Numbered from the stretch's first letter, positions 1 through 12,334 are shown. The stretch is 64,000 bases of DNA from Siphonodentalium dalli (GCA_032622095.1 CP136061.1:134627587-134691586); one strand, 5' to 3'. Notes: generated from the letters alone by a model not told the origin. Program-made: numbers and translations.

Positions 1-713
1 ATGAAATTGGTTGGTATTTTAGCCATTTTTTTGTTCCGTCTGTGACATATTATAGTTTCGAATAAAACTCTGCATGCACTCTTTACATCATTAGCCAATT
101 TTGATTCGTTGGTTCCAACATTTCGATCTGAACAATAAGGAGCGCTCCTCCATTCCTATATATATATATATATAGCAACAGGTTTGTCGAATATGTGAGA
201 AGGAAGACGCAAGCAATAACATGCAAAGAATCTGGTTAAACTGGTGAGGAATCGACAAAACCAACCAAATGAGGAACCAACGTGGAAACCTATAGGAACC
301 AAATTTGTACCACGCAGGAGATAAGGATAAGAACCAAATTGAGGAACCTAATATTTTATAGTGTATGTTTTTCATCGCCCGACCAAAATCCAAACAGCAT
401 GACGAAATAGGAATAGTTTCGGACCCAATTTTGTTCGCGATTAGTAAAGTTCGGCGTAGTCAACGTTTGGTGTCATGAGGGAGAACTATATCGGGAGGGG
501 GGGGGGGCGAACATCATGCACCCGATTGAGAAAATAGAAAAGAAATAAACATATATAAAATATATATAAGGATTGCACATCGAAGATGGCTGGCACTCGT
601 CCAGTTTTGTTTTGGTTTTCATAAAAGAGTGACTGTCAGAAAAGAATTTGCAAATTATTGACATTAATTGTGTTCAATGTATTGATTTAACGACCTGCTA
701 AAAAACATGCAAA
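1..713. other. AT-rich non-coding stretch
   Basis: No gene or repeat family shared with the rest of the window is seen. It holds a short TA run near 160-175, a G homopolymer near 494-508 and scattered AT-rich sequence. The open frames here encode hydrophobic, low-complexity peptides with no recognisable motif. Confidence 0.5.
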
Positions 714-1290
714 GGGTCATAGCTCAGGTAAAAGTAATCCGACAAACCTGGTTTTCGAACTCAGGTTATCGCGCTAACGATCTTAAAATTGCTAAATAAA
801 AAAATAGACAAACCAAGGGCCATAACTCCCACGGCATGTAAAAATAATCACACATCAGGTTTTCGAACTCGATAAAGATATTGTTGGGAAATATCAAATG
901 CCAAATACGAATGGATCTATTGACGTTTTTTCAAGTTATCGCATCAACGCCTTTGACAAATAGACACACTATATATATAAAGCCCCATCACTCAGGTAAA
1001 ACTAATCTGACAAACCTGGTTTTGGAGATCGATTGATATATTGTTGTGAAAGATCCATATGAATGGAATCAGACTCAGTTAACTTTTGTTCAAGTTATCG
1101 CGCTAATTGCCTTAAAATTGTTTTGTTTTTTTAAATATATAGACAAACTAAGGGACATAACCTGGTTTTTGAACTCGATCGAGAGATTTTTGCAAAAGAT
1201 CCATATCCCAAATATGAATGGAATATTGGTTCATGTTTGTTCAAGTTGTTGCGCTATAACGGCCTTGAACATGCTTAATATATAGACAAA
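714..1290 (+). repeat. Diverged tandem array, unit about 170-180 bp
   Basis: About four units, some partial, follow one another. Each has the order AGACAAACTAAGGG(C)CATAAC, then CAGGTAAAACTAATC, ACAAACCTGGTTTT, GAACTCGAT, a GATCCATAT block, CAAGTTATCGCGC and CCTTAAAATTG. Units begin near 714, 812, 985 and 1145 and have drifted by substitutions and small deletions. The GGGCCATAACTC stretch relates it to the dispersed repeats at 24.9, 53.7 and 59.2 kb. Confidence 0.75.
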
Positions 1291-1839
1291 CGACCATATG
1301 TCAAATAATAAGTCGAGTTTTGAAGCGGGCTCAAAATAGTCATAGATTTCTGGGGTACGGAAGCACTATGCGCATAAACAAAATGAAACAAGTTTACACA
1401 TTGTTCTCGGGTATAAAACTAACCCAGGAGTTTACGTCGCCGAAGCTGATGGCATAATAGCGGTCTACGGGAGATAACATTATGAGCAGCCCCCGTCGAG
1501 AAAGAGTCATCAAACTCCACGAGTCTCGTGGCATCAGCGATTACGATGCAGCAGAGACTGGTGCGATCAAAGACTCCAACAGGTAACCAGAAAAATATAA
1601 ACAGTCACTGTTTTATTCAGCTGTGTATGATTATTATTTTCAAAATATAAACACCGCCAATTGGACAAGCACAAAAGGATACACGACTGAATATCCGCCT
1701 GATATGATAGATTTTATTAGACTCCATTATTTCATTACTCCTTTGTTGTGAACAAGATGCAATTATTCTCGGCTCAAGGTTCCTAAGACGTAGATCTGCG
1801 TGGGATAATGTTAACGCATCGATAGCTCGGTCCCGATGT
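1291..1839. other. No gene seen
   Basis: Non-repetitive within the window. No exon-like frame with recognisable protein content or flanking splice signals was found. Confidence 0.4.
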
Positions 1840-2840
1840 TAAAGACATATTATGGACTTGTTCGGGAGTGTGAACTTGTTAAAGTGATATGAAATATAAA
1901 TGGAGAATAATCTTGTTCAAAGAAGTAATTTTTACAAATATTATATCCAAATTGACAACAGACACATTCATTCTTATATATTAATTAAAGATGGATTATC
2001 TCTTTAAATAACAAATTTTAAATAGTTGCGTGGGTATAAAATAATAGATATGAACTGAAGACATATGTCCGGAAAAGCTTCTATCAATTAATATTGATTT
2101 TATTTCGAATGTTAAATCGGGCCCGTTTATGTTACTATTTTTAGAACCGACCATTCGGATGAGACCGTATTGCGATATAGAACACTGGGCTGTTCCTACG
2201 GTTACGCAACGAATGTCAAATGTCACAGATTGGTTGTTTGTATTGTTTTGTTCCACAGATATAAGCGATAATGAGTATAATTAACGTTTATTTGTGACAA
2301 AATTGCACAATATAATTTCTGGTCTCTGTTAACAGTAACCACTATTGTTCGTTAGCTGAACAAACACACCTTTTTAGAACATAAAATATTCGAAATAAAA
2401 TTAATATTAATCGATAGAAGCATTTCCGGACATGAGTCTTCGATTCAAATCTAATATTTTATACCCCGGTAATTATATAATACATGTTTACAAAGAGATA
2501 ATCCACCTTTAAATGCAGTGACTCTTGTTGGCGAAATCGCTTTCGTTAGTTTATCGCCGATAGATGCGTCCCGATTCGAGTAGTAAATATTTACATTTGA
2601 GCGTAGTTCAGACTATGAAGTGGTACGGTCGATTTGCTTCAGATTTTCGGTAATGTTAGTAGAATGGTACATTCTTCAAGTTCGCATAGCGCCTTGATAC
2701 TAACTTATCAGTTTCACGCACCCGAACAAGTACATAATATGTCACATTTGTAATGAAACATAACTACTTTGAGCAAGATTATTCCTAATTTCTATTTGGT
2801 CACCCTACCGGAGTGCTTCACATCACTTTAAATGTCCCGA
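1840..2840. repeat. Imperfect fold-back structure
   Basis: The segment 1988-2113 is the reverse complement of 2393-2512, with about 280 bases between. Both arms share AGATAATCCA, ATTTTATA, TTTCCGGACAT and a run around ATATTGATTTTATTTCG. Further out, 1840-1940 matches 2715-2840 in inverted orientation (CCCGAACAAGT, ATAATATGTC and AACAAGATTATTC are shared), but the outer blocks are in scrambled order. It looks like an old, rearranged inverted-repeat element. No transposase frame is visible. Confidence 0.65.
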
Positions 2841-2984
2841 AGACCATCGTCGAATTGTTTTGTTGGGGTTTATTCTCGTTTCACCCACTGGGCCATAAGA
2901 TAGTGTCAGCCATATGTGGTGGAGGAAAGACCATACATAGGATTATTTTGAATGGGAATTCACCGATAGTGAACAACTTGTAAT

Positions 2985-3480
2985 ACCAGAGCAATTCGTG
3001 CACCAGGACGATCATATCAGATTCTTCCCATCCATTACAGACATCGTCGCTGACCCGAGTTTGCTACACCCCCTGGCTTACTGACACCTTGCTAGACTTA
3101 TATATGTGGTTTTTCTGCCCATTTACTTTTTTCCAGCCCCCATCGACCGTGTATAAAGGTTCGCAACAAGGATATTTTTATCTACTAGTATCTATGTTTT
3201 CTCCAACCCTGATCGGTCGTGTATAAAGGTTCACAATAAGAACATTTCTGTTCATCTATGTTTTCTCCAACTCTGATCGGCCATGCCAAAATGTTCACAA
3301 CAATGTATAATTGGAATTTTAACCCAATGTCAGTCCATTTCAGTTCATCTGGGCGATCCCATGCAGAAGATCAGAAGATTCTAAATCGTCCATCACCGAC
3401 ATCGGCACTGATCCCGACGCTGAAACACCCTGGCTTACCGACCACCTCGTTCGACTTGTGTGTTCCTCAGTTAACATGAA
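2985..3480 (+). repeat. Diverged direct repeat containing short tandem units
   Basis: The blocks 2995-3120 and 3340-3465 are diverged direct copies; both have CGATC, GAAGATT/GATTCTTCC-like blocks, CCTGGCTTAC and GACTT in the same order. Between them, about three units of 64-75 bases repeat CTATGTTTTCTCCAAC, CTGATCGG, GTGTATAAAGGTTC and ACAA. The 73-residue frame across it is a by-product of repeat sequence. Confidence 0.6.
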
Positions 3481-3728
3481 CTTGCGAATCGTATGCTATC
3501 CAGGGGCTTCATTCATCAAACGGTAGCGATAGTAACTTGTTCTCGTGTAAGCATTTCATGAATTATTCATTGAGATGAGATGGTTACAACCGTAATTGGA
3601 TAAATTCAAATTAATCCTTCCGAAAACACATTGTGTGAAATTGCATAATACAGTTAACGCTAGAGTACATCCATACCCATTACAGTCTGTAAAGATGGTA
3701 TAGATGGAAGATCTGTCCCAGACCCACG

Positions 3729-3850
3729 TGCCCTGTGCCAATGCATTCTCTTATATATGCGAGTCGACCATAGGTCGCCTCGCATATATAAGTGAATGCA
3801 TTGGCCTAACAAATTTTTTATCAATTTTTCTTACATTATTTAATAATTTT
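3729..3850 (+). repeat. Truncated piggyBac-type MITE core
   Basis: It carries the CCCTGTGCCAATGCATTCTC palindrome arm and its partner (palindrome about 3738-3806, centre CGACCATAGGTCG), then a T-rich tail. This equals the inner left half of the elements at 12874-13246 and 24116-24497, but both TTAA-flanked ends are missing. Confidence 0.8.
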
Positions 3851-3995
3851 TATTTTTTTAAAATAATTTTTTCATAAAACTCCCAGCGAACCATAGGTAT
3901 CTAGAATTTGTACATTACAATACACCCGAGGGCGTAACAATATGTCGGGGGGGGGGGCGTATTTTGAGGCGTTTATAAAACAGATGCCGTGCCAT

Positions 3996-4245
3996 TTAAC
4001 CCTTTCTATGCTAAATGTATTCTCCCACCCATTTATACAAAAAATACATTGGAGTGGTTTAGTATTCATTTGTAGGGGTGTTCAGGAAAATTGGACAGAC
4101 GATATACAGGTGAAACATAATAAAAGTTAAGGATTCGTTTTCAATGGAGGGAAATTTTCAGATAATAAGTTCAACAAACGGTCGTTTTGTTGCACTTACT
4201 ATCTGAAAATTTCCCCGAGGGAACAACTTATCGATGAGTATACAG
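3996..4245 (+). mobile_element. MITE-like repeat with TTAACCC end, copy 1
   Basis: It starts TTAACCCTTTCTATG at 3996, then ATTCTCCCACCCA, a block around GGTGTTCAGGA, and an internal inverted pair around AATTTTCAGATAATAAGTTC / TTACTATCTGAAAATT. Relatives lie at 56646-56890 (+) and, inverted, at 21535-21672, 46215-46405 and 49300-49335. The TTAA at the end resembles a piggyBac-type target, but the other end was not defined. Non-autonomous. Confidence 0.6.
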
Positions 4246-4469
4246 TATAGAAATGGTTACAACGTTATACCGGGGTTTTATACCTCAGTCGTGATTTTCA
4301 TGCTTGCATTGGTAAATGATTGAATATTTGTTGTTGTATGTTTTATCTCTGATCCATTATAATACATGATGTTGAGAAAGAGACATATTTACAAAAGATA
4401 AAATAGAAAAATATGTATAATATACAATACTGAGACCCTCGAGATGAGATACACATATAGCCATCGTAA

Positions 4470-5190
4470 TCACCATCTTTATCACCACCACCACCACCAT
4501 CATCACCGTCGTCTATCATCGTCGTCGTTATAAACATCGTCATTACCCTTTCTCTTTCTGTGTTGCGTTGTTATTTGTTGGATCACCATGAAGTCCCTCT
4601 GGGCTGGACTATTTATTTCAATAGTTGTCAATTTAGTCATCGTCACAATCGTTGTCGTCGTCATCGTCAGTATCATTATCCGGCATCAGGGTCTTCGTTC
4701 TCGTATACATCGACGTCGGCCCTGTCATCGTCCATGTTCTCCATATTATTGCCCTTGTCGCCATCAACCTCATCAGTATCATCAACATCATCATCATCAT
4801 AATCACCATCATCATCATCATCAATCGTCGTTATCTTCGTCGTCATTTTCGTCGCCATCATCTCTGTCGTCTTCGCCATCGTCATCATCGCAGTTGGCGT
4901 CATCATCACCATCCTTCTCATCATCGTCGTCATCGTTATCATCTTCTTAAATTCCACATAATCGCCATCGCCCTCATTACCATTGTCATCATCATCATCA
5001 TCACTCCACAATCCTAAACATCATCGCTAAATCCACCACAATCATCATCACCATCACCATCATTCTCAATATCATCTTCAAGATCATCACCATCATCTTC
5101 ACCATCATCCTTGTCATAATTATTCACCATCGCCGTCGCAATAGCAACACCAACAACAATAACAATAACAACAACTCTAGAAACAACAAC
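4470..5190. repeat. CAT/CGT trinucleotide-rich low-complexity block
   Basis: About 700 bases made of interrupted (TCA)n, (TCG)n and (CAT)n, grading at the right edge into (AAC)n. Both strands are open in several frames, giving poly-Ser, poly-His, poly-Met or Asp-rich peptides. That all-frame openness is a property of trinucleotide repeats and not evidence for a protein. Confidence 0.9.
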
Positions 5191-5327
5191 AACAAAATTA
5201 ACGGTTTAAGTTTAGGACTTCAATAATTCATTGGTCGTTTCCGATACCTTGTGAATTGGCCTCGTTACTTATAATCCGAATAAACGAGCATACGGCCGTA
5301 AGGGAGCAATATACATCATATTCAACA

Positions 5328-5385
5328 AGAAAACCATAGTCAGAAATGGTAACGCGCTCAAGATAATATATTATATACCCATGAT
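5328..5385 (+). repeat. Short dispersed repeat, fragment
   Basis: Contains AAGAAAACCATAGTCAGAAA and TGGTAACGC, shared with 37112-37200 (+) and, inverted, with 12400-12476. This copy keeps only the first 50 bases or so. Confidence 0.7.
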
Positions 5386-5874
5386 TGTAATTATAGAATT
5401 TAAAATATATTGGTTTCGCGAATGACCGACTCAGAATTCCTTTAAAACAACAATAACAACCAGCACCTAATTAACGAACTGGCGGCCGACTCGGCCGTCT
5501 CCGACCACAACCATCAGTGGGCTGCAGAACGAAAAATATCTATAAAAGTTGAAATATAAGACTTACAAATTATGTTTTAAATTTCTTTGATTGGTAATTG
5601 ACATAGCTTGTCACAAACACAAAATCAACATTATTGGCATAATAATGTAAAGGACAATAAACGAAATTGAAATTCCCAACTACACCTTTTATCGGACTCG
5701 GCCTCCTGTCGCGCAGCTCGACTTTTAAACCGGAAAAACCAATTATCTATAAATAAAATCCTCATGGGACCACAGCATTCAAGAAATTGCAGAACAGTAT
5801 AAACGCGGCGCGCGCTAATAAGTCATTCATGATTATTTTATTTGCTCGACCAGCGTATTCTTTTAGGAGATGTC
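5386..5874. other. No gene seen
   Basis: No repeat shared elsewhere in the window and no convincing exon. CpG-containing GGCGGCCGACTCGG-type sequence occurs near 5480-5500. Confidence 0.4.
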
Positions 5875-6205
5875 TTAATCTTGAAAGGCTCAGTTTTGCA
5901 TATGATAGAGATATTGTCGACCGTGGAGTAACCCTTCCGGAAACCAGCCTGGTTCCAATTTGATATAATTATTAGTCTCTTCAAGATAGTTGTATTATAT
6001 ATTCGACATCATTTTAGTTAATAGTTTCCCGTAGCTCAGTATAGGGTTGCCGGTCTATAATTTTATAATATACCCCAGTTCTTATGTATCGGTAATATGG
6101 TTCCGGCTCCCCAATGTTCAGGTACACACCCTGAATCCAGTACAAGATTAAAAAGTTGCAATATATAGATACTAGCTGGAGTACCCGGCGTTGCTCTGGT
6201 AAAAA
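5875..6205 (-). pseudogene. Fragment of a non-LTR retrotransposon (LINE) reverse transcriptase
   Basis: Read on the minus strand, short open stretches in different frames line up in the order expected of a LINE reverse transcriptase. First comes LFNLVLDSGCVPEHW followed by TILPIHKN (about 6190-6075). Next, after a frame change, come NYRPATL and SYGKLLTK (about 6060-6010). Last is NQAGFRKGYSTVDNI (about 5960-5915). These match the segment before and across RT blocks 1-2 of Jockey/CR1/RTE-type elements. The catalytic YADD region, endonuclease and 3' tail are absent, and at least two frameshifts and stops interrupt it. It is a dead 5'- and 3'-truncated copy; the clade is not assigned. Confidence 0.8.
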
Positions 6206-6251
6206 GATTAGAAACAAATAGAAGTGTTTTGACATACACTCTTAAAACTGT

Positions 6252-6592
6252 TGATTTCACATGAAACCAAAATGGGGTTTGAACCTTGTCACAGATATGG
6301 AACCCATTTTGATTTTGATCAAAACCAACCAAAAGTGGTTTTGATCAAAACCAAATCGTCAAAACCAAGTTTGCGTTTCACAACAACCATTTTGGTTTTG
6401 ATAGATTGGTTTTGACCAAAACCAGATCTGGTTTTGAGTAAAACCAATGATGATTTGATTTTTATCAAAACCAGATGGTTTCCATATCTGTGACAAAATG
6501 TTCAAAACCAAAATTGGTTTTTATTACTTGTTATTGATCAAAACCAAATGGGTTCCATATCTTTGACAAATGCTCAAAACCAAAATTGGGGG
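6252..6592. repeat. Fold-back repeat rich in TTTTGATCAAAACC
   Basis: The left part (ACCAAAATGGGGTTTGAACC, TTGTCACAGATATGGAACCC) is matched in reverse complement by 6470-6515 and again by 6535-6592 (GGGTTCCATATCTTTGACAA). Between them, ATCAAAACCA and its complement TGGTTTTGAT alternate at least eight times. It is a terminal-inverted-repeat structure with a duplicated right arm. Function unknown; a MITE is likely. Confidence 0.75.
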
Positions 6593-7123
6593 ACTATATT
6601 TTCCATCGCCAGCCCCAGAGTGCAATACTGTCGTATACGGTTGTGAAGCGTCTCGGTCAACGCTGTAAATGTGTGTATTTCAGCTTCTTTTAAGGATTTT
6701 GATTTGTTAAAAAGTCATAAAGCTCTATTTTTTTCTTTCATGTGAGCTACAAGCTCTTTTATGAAACTCATTTGATAAATACTCGTCTACGACTATAGTT
6801 GTGAATCAAATTTATTAAACTCGTTTCATAAAATCTTATAACATAACTCGTTGGAGATTCTCTATATCATCATCGGAACCAGCTTTCAAACTCAGTCGCC
6901 GAGTTCACTTTCGGTAGTTATCATAGTATAGGCCTATATGGGGATGGGTCGTAAACGTCCCTTGTTATACCGGCGCATTACTACATTGGTAATAACGGGG
7001 GTTTCGGGACATTCCGCCCACAATCAAATAAAGGGTAAGTGTTCCGATCGATGATGCCCAATATGTCAAGTCCACTTAAAGATCCGCGGTACGATATTAC
7101 TGCTTAACCCAGTTATGTACCTT
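6593..7123. other. No gene seen
   Basis: Non-repetitive within the window, with no recognisable protein or RNA signal. Confidence 0.4.
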
Positions 7124-7588
7124 TAGGAATCAGGGAGCTAATTGTGTTCTAGAGTTGGGGAGCGAGTACACCGTGGAATACTAAAGGTGAAGGTAACTGA
7201 AGAATGACATTCACCTGCTACATGCGACTCGTTATTAAAGGATGACATCGCGTTTATTTTATTTGTACATAATATCTAAATAATTTAAACTGGTGAATGA
7301 ATGCGGGAATGGATTTTTGTGAGCGGGAAATTTATTTAACTAGCTGCTGTAGTTCTGGGTTTTTCCAGATCAAATTTTGCTGTGAGATAGCCCTGTCGTA
7401 GACTTGGGGATTTATTTTAAAAAGTAAACACATGACCTATGATGTTTCTTGCATTTTCGTGATCAACAGGTGTCAATCTAGCTGGGTAAACATCACTGGT
7501 ATGGCCTGCAGGCTTCAATTCAGTGAATTTGGCCGAAACGTTAACACTGTCGCCTATATGGGAAACCATTTAGTTCAGTGATTCCTAT
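7124..7588 (+). mobile_element. 465-bp TIR element (family A), copy 1
   Basis: Starts TAGGAATCAGGGAGCTAA and ends CATTTAGTTCAGTGATTCCT with TA beyond, so the termini are imperfect inverted repeats of about 22 bases. Other copies are at 17205-17608 (minus), 28856-29246, 29248-29756 and 30649-31109. The inside carries a diagnostic AATTTAAACTGGTGAATGAA and ACATCACTGGTATGGCCTGC. No transposase is encoded; the roughly 90-residue frame present in some copies is broken in this one. Non-autonomous DNA transposon. Confidence 0.8.
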
Positions 7589-9065
7589 AACTGCATAGTC
7601 GTGACTCGGGGGCGTCATGACTTACTATGGTATTTACACACCATAACGTAGTATCCCACCTAACACGGGAGTAACCATACTACCGTTTGAATGTGTTTAT
7701 CATCACTAACTATATTGATCATTCTTCGGTCATAAGCTTGCTAATTGTGTGAACAAAACGTAAATGTGTTCAAATACGTCTGAAATTAGTTATATTCGTA
7801 TGTCGATGACAACATCGCTCAGAACTTGACGCAAGCTCTCTAATTTGCATACCCCTAAAACTGATGCATCGTTTCCTCTGTATTATAACATTAATGTCAA
7901 TCTGCCGTCGAAAGGTCATCAATTCTCAATCTAGTTGATTTAACCCGTGCCAAGACGACAAACTCACACGGGCAATCAGGTCGTTGTACAACTTGATGGA
8001 GGGCGTACCATATAGAATGGAGGTAACAGACAATTAATTAATTCTTAGGAGACGTGGTTATGACTTATGAGGGTGTGCCCAACTTTGAATTTCTAACTAC
8101 ACCTCTTTGAACCAGAGCGAAATTTAGTCCGGGATTTCATTTCCACACCCTCCCCGGGCGCTTTTTAAGTTAGACTTTTCCAACTGTTACCACAAACCGT
8201 CCAACGGATGGATCCTAACACCTGCTATATATATGGTTGGAAATTGTCTGACTGGCCTTTTCCGTCGAATATAGGAAAATATTCGACTTTTGGTTTTTAA
8301 AGCAGCAACTATCAGGACATTCTCGACCCCCAATTTTGCTCTTAAATGTCAAACTAATGTTTTGTCAGGCATGAATTTACAGATGTTGAATAATTTTGCC
8401 AAATTTGAAGCGTGAGAGAGTCATATCCCGTCGCTACAGTCACAAATCTGAACCCACGTATCCACGAAACTCCCAGGACGCATGTTATTAGACCCTTTAT
8501 TTCCACATAATTACATTTGGTGCGCTGATCACATAGTGCATCGAATAGGGTGAACGCATGTTTCTGAATGATATTATTGAAACCGACTTTTCTAAGATTG
8601 ATGGGTCCCACAAATGTCAGTTAGTCTTGTGGCAGGCTGATCGGAGGTGCAATTCAAAAAAAGCCAGTTAGATCACCAGGCTTAGTCGCAATTTATGAAT
8701 GAACGTTTACTGAAGACATTCATCAAACCGGCGACAATCGCTTATGAATAAGGACGACGTATGTATACGCCGACAGTCTGACAACCTCCAGAGAGTCCAT
8801 AAAAAGACACGAAACCCATTGATTGAATGAGCATGATACCTATCCTCCGAAACCACAATGCATATCAAATTTGAAAGATTGTGCCCAATAATAGCCACAC
8901 TATAAGAACAATTGGGGATACATTAAGTGGCATGACCTTGACAAGTTTCTATTGTTTCGATGCGTAGGCGGACCACAACACGGAGGAAAAAAGACAGATG
9001 AGGGCGAAAGCAAACAAAAACAAACTTCACCTTTTCGGTTCAATATCCAGTTGACCGCGAAATTA
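7589..9065. other. No gene seen
   Basis: About 1.5 kb without a repeat shared inside the window. Frames of 60-85 residues exist on the minus strand (for example 8354-8611), but I recognise no domain and see no convincing splice pair. Could contain lineage-specific exons that cannot be called by eye. Confidence 0.35.
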
Positions 9066-9069
9066 CAAA

Positions 9070-9415
9070 ACCGACCCCGAATGACCGACACCAAGCCGGA
9101 ACATGGGATTCCCGCACCGAGGGAACCGAGACCAGCGCGACGTCATATATGAACATGAGATTTTCTGCACCGAGCAGCCAAATCGAGACCGATGAAAAGC
9201 CGGAACTTGAGATTTCCTACACTTAACATCCAGATACACCGATGGACCGACGTCAAGTCGGAACATGGGATTTCCTGCAAATACACCCATGTAGCAGACA
9301 AACCTAACCATAATGACAGTTATCAAGTCGGAACATGGAACTGCACCGGGCAGACAAACTGACCCCAATGACTGACATCGTGCGGGAACATGTGATTAAT
9401 TCCTGCACCGAGCAG
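9070..9415 (+). repeat. Degenerate tandem array, unit about 65-75 bp
   Basis: About five units share GACCGAC(A/G)TC(A/G)AG, then CGGAACATGGGAT, TTCCTGCACCGAGCAGAC and a short linker. Unit length varies through small deletions. Confidence 0.75.
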
Positions 9416-9754
9416 ACGAAAACTTTATTATCCAGAACAATCCAACGGATTTCCGATTGGAACGAACTTCAGTATATATTCATGATATATATCCCATGAT
9501 ACAATTTTCAAAACTATTTTAAAAGGATGTAATATAGAGTTGGTATCTTTTTTGTTTGTTTCCATTGTTATATCGTCCTAAAAGAAAAGTTTACCAGTAT
9601 ACAGCCTAATTTGAGCTTGGTACTGAAAAGTGCTTTGATTTGCTGTACGATTGCCAAACTTTGGCTTTTATGCATTCGTGCCAATACCTCCGACTGAAAA
9701 AGTGAATTTGTACCCCTGAAATATATAGCTTGCCCTTGATTAATTCCGGCGACC

Positions 9755-10575
9755 CCGTACCTGCTCTAACACCCCTGTCAGCTGCCGAGTGTCCTCATAT
9801 CACCACTACCATAGCGCATAGGAACACGGCGACATGGATGGGGTGAGGTGGTCTCATCCCAAATTTGGATCTGAAAGTCATAGATGGTAATCAATTGGAA
9901 AACATCCAATCATACGGGGTGTTGCGTTGATATTTTCCCATCAGTAGGAAAGTTTGCGTGGGTCTGTTGGAAAACTCAAGGAGGGGCCAATTGTGTTCCC
10001 AAAATGTTCTTCGGGGCGCCCGGAAGTGCAGTTGGAGATTCGGAGTTCCCATCAAAGACCATATAGCCTCGCGTTTATTCCCGCCGACGGTCACATGGTC
10101 ATAGTAGTACATCCGATTTCCTTCATCCCTATACACTAGCGCCCCTGTCAGCTGCCCAGTACCCTCAAATAACCGCTATCATAGCCAGTTCAGACTGCCG
10201 AATGGGTCATATTTACACCCACGGTTGCCCCACCCCGTATCTGCTCTATCTATAGTGTCGATCCAGATATCTAGTACCTTCAAATTACCGCTATCATAGC
10301 CAATTCGCACAGATCAGGCTGCCGACTGGCTCGTAGTTACACCCGCTGTTGCCCCCATCCCTTCTCTAGCTCACGCGCCTGTCAGATACCAAGTTCCCCA
10401 ATATCAGCGTCATAGCCAGTGATCACAGCTCAGACTGCCACATGGGTCTAATTTCCATACACGATTGCCCCCCCCCCCCCCCAGCTAGCGCCTCTGTCAG
10501 CTGTCCAGTACCATCATATCCCCGCTGTCATAGACAGTTCACGCAGCTCAGACGCCCACATGGGTCATTACATAA
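9755..10575 (+). repeat. Minisatellite/satellite, unit about 115-125 bp, with an interruption
   Basis: Units begin with GCCCCTGTCAGCTGCCCAGT (10140), then CAAATAACCGCTATCATAGC, CAGACTGCC, TGGGTCATATTTACACC and a C-rich tract. Further units start near 10258, 10371 and 10487, and a partial one lies at 9760-9815. Non-matching DNA from about 9820 to 10138 interrupts the array. A pure C run near 10470-10484 sits in one unit. The frames across the interruption have no recognisable content. Confidence 0.75.
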
Positions 10576-11320
10576 CTAAATTCACATCGGCTTTGTGGAG
10601 GGACACGCGCGCTTTAGATAGTCTTTGATACTTCTTTATTGTTTTTATCTGTTATTTTTAGTAAGGAAATCGTCACTTGTGAGACACTCATCTCACGAAT
10701 GATGTTTAGTTATCTTCCTGAGCCACACGAATGGGGTTTAGCGAGCAGTCCCACTCTTTTATGTTCTTCTCTAGTTATCACCTGAAGGACCACTTGACGA
10801 CACGATGAACAAATGTAGGATTTGCTGGTAACTTTGTCTGCGCCATTGAGTTCAAAAGATCGAAACCAAACAAAATTATTGTTCGATTAATACTTTTATT
10901 AGCCGTTGTCAGCCCACGTTTAAAGCCACATGGCGGTTTGCGCTCCAAAATACACAAAACAAGTGCAACACCAAGCATGCCCCCGAAGCTCAGTTTAGAA
11001 AATGGGCAATATATACTAAATATTTGTATGGATGGATTTTTTTTATATTTTCTGAATCCAAGAAGGTCGTCACTCGGAGGAAATCAATGGATAAGTCCCA
11101 TTGTATACTTTCACTCATATTGATCTATGACTATTCAAACCCAACTGTTGGTAATGGAGTAAGAATAACAGAAGTCGGCTCAAAAACAAAGTCGGCCCAG
11201 GATAAGTCGACCCCGTGCGAAGTTGGCACCGCATTATTACGCCACCTGTGGTGTTTCTAGCTTCTGTGAGTTTGATATTGTGTGGTGGACAGGGCGAATG
11301 TATTCTTGGAGATTTTGTGT
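10576..11320. other. No gene seen
   Basis: Several overlapping frames of 60-80 residues occur (10778-11260) without recognisable domains. Confidence 0.35.
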
Positions 11321-11324
11321 ACCT

Positions 11325-11512
11325 TACTCAATCGTACCGATAGAATCACGTAGATGCCGCAATTGTAAAGTTAACGGCACCGGTGTATAATACGTTTTTG
11401 AAAATATGATAAATCGTATCAATAGGGTCAGGACATGCTGAAATTGTAAACTTAAAGTCACCGGTGTAATAATATGTTGTTGAAAATATAAATACTCTGA
11501 TAGCCTGAAAAT
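11325..11512 (+). repeat. Two-unit tandem repeat of about 90 bp
   Basis: Units at about 11325-11412 and 11413-11512 share AATTGTAAA, TTAA, CACCGGTGTA, ATAATA and TTGAAAATAT in order. Confidence 0.65.
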
Positions 11513-11686
11513 AATGTATAACCCGTTGGGAACCCCTGTGTAGTGAAGTGAATTGTGGGTAATTTTAATTGGAGCGCGCATGTCTGTTCTGTTGGAGACT
11601 TGGATTAACCGCGATATTTTATTGTCTGGTCATCAAGTCAAAATTGTATCGTATACACAATGTGTTTGTACCGATGGATGTATCGT

Positions 11687-11754
11687 GACTCGACTCGTTT
11701 TCGTGGTCATATAGGGCCTATATAACCTATGATCACGAAAACGAGCAGAGTCGG
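11687..11754. repeat. Short perfect-type hairpin
   Basis: CGACTCGTTTTCGTG and GTCAT on the left pair with ATGATCACGAAAACGAGC and GAGTCG on the right, about 24 paired bases around a small AT-rich loop (TATAGGGCCTATATA). A MITE tip or a cruciform-forming palindrome. Confidence 0.75.
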
Positions 11755-12334
11755 GATATCTGATAGAATTCCAGATTCACTTCCAATAGTATAATAGTAT
11801 AGATTCACTGCAATCTGCCACGGAATTTCCCAAAATTGTAGGCTACTTTCAGTTTCATTTTCAATAGGATTTTCCACTTTCACTTTTAACTTTTACCACG
11901 CAAAGCGACCTTAGTTGACACATATATATGGCACACTGGCTGAGTCCATGACAAATAGTTTATGTAGAATGCTTCTTTCGTTTAATTAAAGCTCACCTCG
12001 TTAAAACGCATGTCAATCGTATTTGTTTACAAATTGCATTGGATGCGACGATTTGCAGTAGGTCCCGATTTGTGGAGATCACTTTGCGGAAGTCCCCGAA
12101 TTCGCGGAGGTCCCCTAAAATGGGCGATATATATAGATTTTAATAGGGAACGGGTGCGTATATGTCAATTGATACGTATCTTAAACAAATAACGACACGA
12201 TCATCATAATAAAGGTCAGTTCTATCAATTATATATGCGCCGAGTTCACTTGGTGCAAATCAAACGGCGATAAATATTCTCGTGTGCCAGAAGGACTCCT
12301 TAAAGTTGTGAATAAGATGAATATTTATTAGATG

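Noticed and set aside
4560-5017. Long Ser-, His-, Met- and Asp-rich open frames on both strands
   Set aside because: They arise from (TCA/TCG/CAT)n low-complexity DNA, which is open in most frames; no protein-like composition or motif.
6300-6480. GGTTTT-rich stretch as an interstitial telomere of ciliate type
   Set aside because: The motif alternates strands as TGGTTTTGAT and ATCAAAACCA and is not a head-to-tail GGTTTT array; it belongs to a fold-back repeat.
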